Shown: one piece after another, positions 5,593 through 10,006 of the stretch
How the letters are laid out: each line of letters begins with the position of its first letter
Position numbering within the stretch: position 1 is the stretch's first letter
Program-made: the position numbers and the translations under genes
Notes under the pieces: model-generated
Databases searched by the model: none
Seen by the model: only the letters and a program-made list of their open reading frames with translations
Told to the model about the DNA's origin: nothing
Assembly (NCBI GenBank): GCA_016282555.1
Contig: JAEEKU010000145.1
Span: forward strand, 1-10,006
DNA: 10,006 bases
Direction of reading: 5' to 3'
Source: Methanomassiliicoccaceae archaeon
GTDB taxonomy: Archaea > Thermoplasmatota > Thermoplasmata > Methanomassiliicoccales > Methanomethylophilaceae

Positions 5593-7359
5593 TCAGGAGT
5601 AGTAGTATTCCCCGCTGGATTTCTGCTCGCGGTCCAGCCTCGAATCGGGCTTGTTGATTCTGGGTCTGTGAGTGTCCGCGTCGCGCCTGAACGTTATGTC
5701 TACGGCCGAAAGGAATCTGTTCATTCCCTCTCTCATATCGTACGGGCCGTTTCCGGCGCCGCTGTGTCCCGGAGACCCTCCGAAGACCATCAGCGAGTCG
5801 GAGACCATGTCTATGAAGTAAACGTCGTGATCCACGATCATGGCGCTGCGGCCGGATTTCTCCATCATCCTCCTGATGGTCTTGGACGCGATCATCCTCT
5901 GGTTGGAATCCAGATACGCCGAGGGCTCGTCGAAGAGATATATGTCCGCGTCGTTGGACAGGCACATGGTTATAGCCACTCTCTGGAGCTCTCCCCCGGA
6001 CAGCTTCGATACTTTCTTGTCGAGAAGGTATTTGATTCCCAGCGGTTCTATCACCTCTCCGGAGAAGAATCCGGAGCTGATGGTGTCGTAGTTTTTGGAA
6101 TACAGGAGATCCTGCACGGTTCCGTCGAAATCCGCGGAGATGTACTGGGGTTTGTACGAGACCTTTACTTTCCCGTCTATGGATCCGGAGTCGGCATCGA
6201 TGACGCCGGCGAGCATCTTGACGAACGTGGTCTTTCCCGTCGCGTTGGGGCCCACGATGCCCACGGATTCGCCCGCTCTCACGGAGCCTCCGGATATCTT
6301 AAGGGAAAATCCGCCGAAATTCTTCTCCAGATCGCAGAACGAGATGATGTCGGGGGTCTGCCATTCCTCTCTGGGCGGGGAGGCTTCGAATTCGATGGGC
6401 CTTTCCCTGAATCTTATGTTTTCTTCGGGAAGATAACCGTCGAGATAGGCGTTTATGGCGGTCCTCACCTGTCTGGCCAGAGTAAAGACTCCGTACGCCC
6501 CTTCTGATCCGTACACCAGATGGACGTTGTCGGCGAGGAAGTCCAGAATGGCGAGATCGTGTTCTATCACCATCACCTGCTTGTCGGCGCTGAGATCTTT
6601 GATGATTCTCGCCATTTTCACTCTCTGGTAAATGTCGAGATAGGACGTGGGTTCGTCGAAGTAATAGACGTCGGCTTCCTTCATCACGGTGGCGGCCATG
6701 GCCAGTCTCTGGAGCTCTCCCCCGGAAAGCTTGTCCAGTTCGCGGTCGAGGATGTCCGTGAGCTCGAACATTTCAGCCGCCTCTTCGAGAGACATGCGCT
6801 CCTGGACTTTGGAAAGAAGATCCCTTACCACTCCTTTGACGGACTGGGGGAGTTTGTCCACGTACTGCGGCTTAATGCACGTTTTGATCTTCCCGTCGTA
6901 AACGTTTTTCAGATAATCGTGGAGCTCCGTTCCGGCGAAGTGCTCCAGCACCTTCTCCTTGGAAGGGGGCACGGTATAATCGCCGAGATTGGGTATCTCG
7001 GTTCCGGACAGCATGCGTATCGCGGTGGATTTCCCTATCCCGTTCGGACCCAGAATTCCCGTTACGAATCCTTTTTTGGGAACCGGAAGACGGTACAGGC
7101 GGAATGCATTCTCGCCGTAGCGGTGGATTATGTCTTCTTTGAGTTCGTCGGCCAGGCCTATGATTTTAACGGCTTTGAACTGGCATTTGTTGGTGCATAT
7201 GCCGCATCCCTGACAGAGAGTTTCGGAAATGACGGGTTTTCCTTTTTCGCCGAAGACGATGCACTGGGCGCCGGTGCGGTTGAGCGGACAGAAGCGTTCG
7301 CACTCTTTGTTGCATTTTTTGGGCTGGCAGCGATCTGCCAGAACGGCCGCGATCCTCAT
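5593..7359 (-). CDS. rli: Ribosome-recycling ATPase ABCE1/Rli
   Basis: A 588-residue twin-ATPase, the usual length for archaeal ABCE1. With aRF1 or aPelota it splits the 70S ribosome after termination or stalling and stays on the small subunit. The N-terminal iron-sulfur domain has the typical cysteines C11, C16, C20, C24, C33 and C49-X2-C52-X2-C55-X3-C59, for two [4Fe-4S] clusters. NBD1 has Walker A GPNGIGKST at 104-112, signature LSGGELQR from 211, Walker B FDEP near 234-237 and the H-loop histidine near 267. NBD2 has Walker A GPNATGKTT from 370, a second LSGGELQR from ~453, FDEP near 476-479 and the H-loop H511. The conserved C-terminal hinge R-P-R-I-N-K-P-x-S-R-L-D-R-E-Q-K is present. All catalytic residues are intact. 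The ATG at 7357-7359 opens directly into the family N-terminus. It is divergent from metG. Confidence 0.98.
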   Translation of the reverse strand: MRIAAVLADRCQPKKCNKECERFCPLNRTGAQCIVFGEKGKPVISETLCQGCGICTNKCQFKAVKIIGLADELKEDIIHRYGENAFRLYRLPVPKKGFVTGILGPNGIGKSTAIRMLSGTEIPNLGDYTVPPSKEKVLEHFAGTELHDYLKNVYDGKIKTCIKPQYVDKLPQSVKGVVRDLLSKVQERMSLEEAAEMFELTDILDRELDKLSGGELQRLAMAATVMKEADVYYFDEPTSYLDIYQRVKMARIIKDLSADKQVMVIEHDLAILDFLADNVHLVYGSEGAYGVFTLARQVRTAINAYLDGYLPEENIRFRERPIEFEASPPREEWQTPDIISFCDLEKNFGGFSLKISGGSVRAGESVGIVGPNATGKTTFVKMLAGVIDADSGSIDGKVKVSYKPQYISADFDGTVQDLLYSKNYDTISSGFFSGEVIEPLGIKYLLDKKVSKLSGGELQRVAITMCLSNDADIYLFDEPSAYLDSNQRMIASKTIRRMMEKSGRSAMIVDHDVYFIDMVSDSLMVFGGSPGHSGAGNGPYDMREGMNRFLSAVDITFRRDADTHRPRINKPDSRLDREQKSSGEYYYS

Positions 7360-7375
7360 ACAGCGCGGATTTGCT

Positions 7376-7388
7376 CATATGATAAAAG
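7376..7388 (-). promoter_or_regulatory. Probable TATA box for rli
   Basis: Minus-strand CTTTTATCATATG is centred about 24 bases before the rli ATG at 7359, consistent with a leaderless archaeal transcript. It lies in the 100-bp divergent region shared with metG. Confidence 0.5.
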
Positions 7389-7417
7389 GATTTAGCGCCG
7401 GGAGTCCCCGGATACGG

Positions 7418-7432
7418 TGAAAAATATAATAG
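7418..7432 (+). promoter_or_regulatory. BRE/TATA promoter of metG
   Basis: GTGAAAAATATAATA has a purine-rich BRE-like start and a strong AT core centred about 33 bases before the ATG at 7460. That predicts a leader of several bases. No good Shine-Dalgarno sequence precedes the ATG. Confidence 0.55.
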
Positions 7433-7459
7433 AGGGGCGCATACGGCAGGCCGGTAATC

Positions 7460-9706
7460 ATGTCCAAAATCTGCATCAACGTAGCCTGGCCGTACTCTAA
7501 CGGCGCCATTCACCTGGGCCATCTGGCCGGATCCCTGCTTCCCGCGGATATATTCAGCAGGTACTGCCGTCTTGCCGGGAACGAAGTGATCATGGTAGGG
7601 GGCTCGGACCAGCACGGAACTCCTATCACTGTGTCGGCGGAAAAGATGCACATGACCCCGGAGGAATATGCGGACAGATACCACGAGATAAACAAGAAAG
7701 CGATAGAGGATATGGAGATCGAATATTCTCTTTACACCAAAACGCACTGCAGCAATCACTTCGAAGTGGTCCAGACCCTGTTTGAAAAGCTCAAATCCAA
7801 CGGTTATATTTACGAAAAGGAGACGGAGCAGTATTACTGTCCCAGATGCGCGCGCTTCCTTCCCGACCGTTATGTGGAAGGGATATGCCCGAAATGCGGG
7901 GCGGAAAAAACGCGCAGCGATCAGTGCGACAGATGCGGAACCACGTTCGAAACAGGGGATCTCAAGGAACCCTACTGCACGCTTTGCGGCTCCGTTCCCG
8001 AGATTAGGCCGACCAGGCATTTCTTCCTGAAGCTCAGCGCGTTCAGGGACAGGCTGGCGGAATATGTGGAGGAGCACGATTACTGGAGATCCAACGTCAA
8101 GACTTTCACGAAGAACTGGCTCGACGAGGGGCTTACCGACAGGGCCATAACCAGGGACATGGAATGGGGTGTCCCTATTCCTGAAAAGGGGTGGGACGGA
8201 AAGGTCATTTACGTATGGTTCGAAGCTGTTACCGGGTATCTCAGCGCATCGGTGGAGTACTCCAAGATAATAGGAAAGCCGGACTACTGGGAGAAATTCT
8301 GGAAGGATCCCGGGTGCAGGCATTATTATTTCATAGGAAAAGACAACATCCCGTTCCATTCCATAATCTGGCCGGCCATGCTGATGGGCGCCGGGGACAT
8401 GACGCTTCCCTACGACATTCCCGCCAACGAGTATCTCATGATAGGTGGAGGAAAGTTCTCGAAGAGCAGGGGAGGAGCCATCGACGTGCCTTCCGTCCTC
8501 AAGGAATACGACGCGGATCTCGTGAGATATTATCTTTCGGCGGTAATGCCGGACACCCGCGATTCGGAGTTCTCCTGGGACGATTTCATCACGAAAGTCA
8601 ACAACGAGCTAGTGGCCGATCTGGGAAACTACTACCACAGGTGCATCAGTTTCGCGAAAAAGAACTTCGGATGCGTTCCGGATCCGGTAACCGGTCCGGA
8701 GTACGACGAGACAGGAAAGCAGATAGAGGACTCGGTGAAGGAATACTCCGGCTACCTTTCCGGATGCGATTTCAAGAAGGGCCTGAAAGCCGTTATGGAT
8801 CTGGCTCATTACGGGAACAGATACTTCGATTCCGCCAAGCCCTGGGCTCTGGTGAAAACCGACAGGGAAGCATGCGGAGGCGCGCTCTTCAACTGCCTGC
8901 GCATAGCCAAAGCCCTCGCGGTCATGGCCTGGCCGTTCATGCCGGCATCCTCCGGAAAGGTGTGGAATTATCTGGGATATTCCGGAACTCCCGAGGACGC
9001 AGGGCTGGAAGCCGCCTGCGTGCCGGTTCCGGCGGGACAGGAGCTCGCGGAGCCCGTTCCCGTGTACAGAAAGATAGAAATCAAAAAAGAAAAGAAACCG
9101 GAAGAGCAGAAGAAGCCGGCCGCTCCCGCGGTTCCGGAGGGCCCGTTCGCCGATTTCAGAAAGATGGAGATAAAAGTCGGGGAAGTCGTTTCCGTCGAGG
9201 ATCATCCCGAAGCGGAGAAGCTGTACGTTCTGAAGATCGATCTCGGAGAGGAGGAGCCCAGGCAGATAGTCACCAACCTGAAGACGGTTTATTCCCGGGA
9301 GCAGATGGAGGGAAGAAAACTGCTCGTGATCTCCAATCTGAAGCCGGCCAAGTTCCGCGGCGTGCAGTCGTCCGGAATGCTCATGGCCGCCGACGACGGG
9401 GCGCTGGGCGGCTCCGCAGTTCTTCTGCTGAAGCCTTCGGCGGACGTGCCCAACGGAACTGTCATAAACTGCGGACTGCAGAATTCGTCGTCGCGCATAG
9501 AGGTGAAGCACTGCGAGAAAGCCGTCATCAAAGTCGCGCATGTTAAGGACGGCAGGTTCCTGGGAAAAGAGATTCAGGTTCCGGAGGGCTCTCCCGAAGT
9601 CATCGCAGCGGTTATCGACGGGGACAGGGCGATTCCGCTGGGGGACGGGAAGGGCTGCGTCATGACCGTCGAGTCCGGTATTACGGACGGGGCAGACGTA
9701 GTATGA
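7460..9706 (+). CDS. metG: Methionyl-tRNA synthetase with fused tRNA-binding domain and extra C-terminal extension
   Basis: A 748-residue class I synthetase that attaches methionine to initiator and elongator tRNA-Met. The Rossmann catalytic domain has the HIGH-type motif HLGH at 18-21, GGSDQHGTP around 47-55 and the KMSKS-type motif KFSKS at 332-336. A zinc-binding connective insert carries four CxxC knuckles (C127/C130, C143/C146, C156/C159, C173/C176), enough for two zinc ions as in the archaeal/E. coli type. The anticodon-binding helical domain spans ~375-515. After a Lys/Glu/Pro-rich linker (~538-560), residues ~562-672 form an EMAPII/Trbp111-like OB-fold tRNA-binding domain (ADFRKMEIKVGEV, N-L-K-P-A-K-F-R-G-V, S-S-G-M-L-M-A). 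In relatives the protein usually ends here; this one goes on for ~75 residues (~672-748), predicted beta-rich. The stop overlaps the next start (ATGA), implying translational coupling. Confidence 0.97.
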   Translation: MSKICINVAWPYSNGAIHLGHLAGSLLPADIFSRYCRLAGNEVIMVGGSDQHGTPITVSAEKMHMTPEEYADRYHEINKKAIEDMEIEYSLYTKTHCSNHFEVVQTLFEKLKSNGYIYEKETEQYYCPRCARFLPDRYVEGICPKCGAEKTRSDQCDRCGTTFETGDLKEPYCTLCGSVPEIRPTRHFFLKLSAFRDRLAEYVEEHDYWRSNVKTFTKNWLDEGLTDRAITRDMEWGVPIPEKGWDGKVIYVWFEAVTGYLSASVEYSKIIGKPDYWEKFWKDPGCRHYYFIGKDNIPFHSIIWPAMLMGAGDMTLPYDIPANEYLMIGGGKFSKSRGGAIDVPSVLKEYDADLVRYYLSAVMPDTRDSEFSWDDFITKVNNELVADLGNYYHRCISFAKKNFGCVPDPVTGPEYDETGKQIEDSVKEYSGYLSGCDFKKGLKAVMDLAHYGNRYFDSAKPWALVKTDREACGGALFNCLRIAKALAVMAWPFMPASSGKVWNYLGYSGTPEDAGLEAACVPVPAGQELAEPVPVYRKIEIKKEKKPEEQKKPAAPAVPEGPFADFRKMEIKVGEVVSVEDHPEAEKLYVLKIDLGEEEPRQIVTNLKTVYSREQMEGRKLLVISNLKPAKFRGVQSSGMLMAADDGALGGSAVLLLKPSADVPNGTVINCGLQNSSSRIEVKHCEKAVIKVAHVKDGRFLGKEIQVPEGSPEVIAAVIDGDRAIPLGDGKGCVMTVESGITDGADVV

Positions 9707-10006
9707 AGGCCGATCTGCACGTTCACACTCTTTATTCCAAAGACGGAAAGACCACCATGGAGGAGCTGGTGGAGTACGCCCTGAAAAACGGAATCGGGTG
9801 CGTGGCGGTAACCGATCACAACAGTTTCGAGGCTTACGAGCATCTGAAGGATAACGGCAAAGTGATAATAATCCCGGCGGAGGAGGTGTCTTCCAAGGAG
9901 GGGCACATAGTCGCGCTGGGCATCGACCGTCTCATTCCCAGAGGCCTTTCCGTGCAGCAGACCATCGACCGCATCCACGAAGCCGGGGGATACGCTTTCG
10001 CGGCCC
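9703..10006 (+). CDS. PHP-domain metallophosphoesterase, 5' part, 3' truncated
   Basis: The ATG at 9703-9705 overlaps the metG TGA (9704-9706), so the two are very likely translated from one mRNA by termination-reinitiation. The first 101 residues are visible, open to the window end. PHP motifs are DLHVHTLYS with H6 and H8, TDHN with D38/H39, and AEEVSSKEGH with E60/E61 and H68. The motif III histidine is kept here, unlike the PHP gene at 4581-5543. The stretch from I-P-R-G-L-S-V-Q-Q-T-I to G-G-Y-A-F-A-A leads towards the expected next metal-binding A-H-P motif just past the edge. It is a cytoplasmic, metal-dependent phosphoesterase of unknown substrate, with no signal peptide. Co-transcription with metG suggests, but does not prove, a link to nucleotide or RNA metabolism. 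Confidence 0.88.
   Translation, partial: MKADLHVHTLYSKDGKTTMEELVEYALKNGIGCVAVTDHNSFEAYEHLKDNGKVIIIPAEEVSSKEGHIVALGIDRLIPRGLSVQQTIDRIHEAGGYAFAA

Noticed and set aside
6520..7395. A 291-residue plus-strand frame antisense to rli
   Set aside because: rli is complete and unambiguous on the other strand; the antisense frame is His/Gly/Val-rich with no family features.
7840..7990. Cluster of four CxxC knuckles that might suggest a separate zinc-ribbon protein
   Set aside because: It is the normal zinc-binding insert of MetG, in frame between the catalytic motifs.
7166..8359. A ~397-residue open frame on the minus strand spanning the rli/metG divergent region
   Set aside because: It is antisense to the start of metG and crosses the rli 5' end and both promoters, has no recognisable domain, and its composition is that of a shadow frame in GC-rich coding DNA.
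8191..9546. A 451-residue plus-strand frame inside metG
   Set aside because: It lies in another frame of an intact, highly conserved synthetase and is Arg/Gly/Ser-rich without motifs, typical of an overlapping shadow.
1..10006. High density of TCCGGA/GATCC-like words throughout
   Set aside because: They fall mostly within coding frames as common Ser/Gly/Asp/Pro codon pairs and have no regular spacing, so I treat them as codon and composition bias; a k-mer count against a codon-shuffled control would be needed to claim more.

Overview
The window looks archaeal and is packed with genes. The clearest marker is a complete ABCE1/Rli-type ribosome-recycling ATPase, a protein of archaea and eukaryotes. 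Most intact transcription units also have an AT-rich TATA-like element about 24-33 bases before the start codon, with almost no room for a Shine-Dalgarno leader, which fits archaeal TBP/TFB promoters and leaderless or near-leaderless mRNAs. Frequent AGA/AGG arginine and ATA isoleucine codons and a methionyl-tRNA synthetase with a C-terminal EMAP-like tRNA-binding domain agree. The mix of genes (SPASM radical SAM protein, RidA, PHP enzymes) would suit an anaerobic Thermoplasmatota/Methanomassiliicoccales-like archaeon, but that placement is inference and no methanogenesis or pyrrolysine gene is visible.

Layout. Bases 2-673 (+) are the 3' end of a radical SAM/SPASM maturase, convergent with and slightly overlapping a ridA-family gene (607-1047, -). 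A short divergent promoter region separates ridA from a 14-helix-type MFS exporter (1155-2564, +). A 51-bp nested palindrome with repeated TTTAGG elements follows, covering the MFS 3' end and the promoter of a cation diffusion facilitator with a cysteine-rich tail (2624-3646, +). Next comes an unrecognised helical protein (3691-4272, +). It converges on a two-gene minus-strand unit: a PHP phosphoesterase with a C-terminal hydrophobic segment (4581-5543), followed by a small YqfO/NIF3-type domain protein (4094-4600) whose reading frame runs 179 bp into the helical gene. Upstream of these on the minus strand is rli/ABCE1 (5593-7359). It is divergent from metG (7460-9706, +), which shares an ATGA stop/start overlap with a second PHP-domain gene that runs off the window (9703-10006).

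How the genes fit together. Two are translation housekeeping (ribosome recycling; Met-tRNA charging). Two are membrane transporters facing the same way, separated by what looks like a regulated promoter/terminator. Two are separate PHP metallophosphoesterases, one in a translationally coupled unit with metG and one with a PII-like-fold YqfO domain. I see no insertion sequence, CRISPR array, phage gene, tRNA or rRNA, and no gene-free stretch longer than about 100 bases. It is an ordinary chromosomal region. The points worth a second look are the palindromic promoter, the antisense 3' overlaps, the unusual MetG C-terminus and the PHP/YqfO pair.
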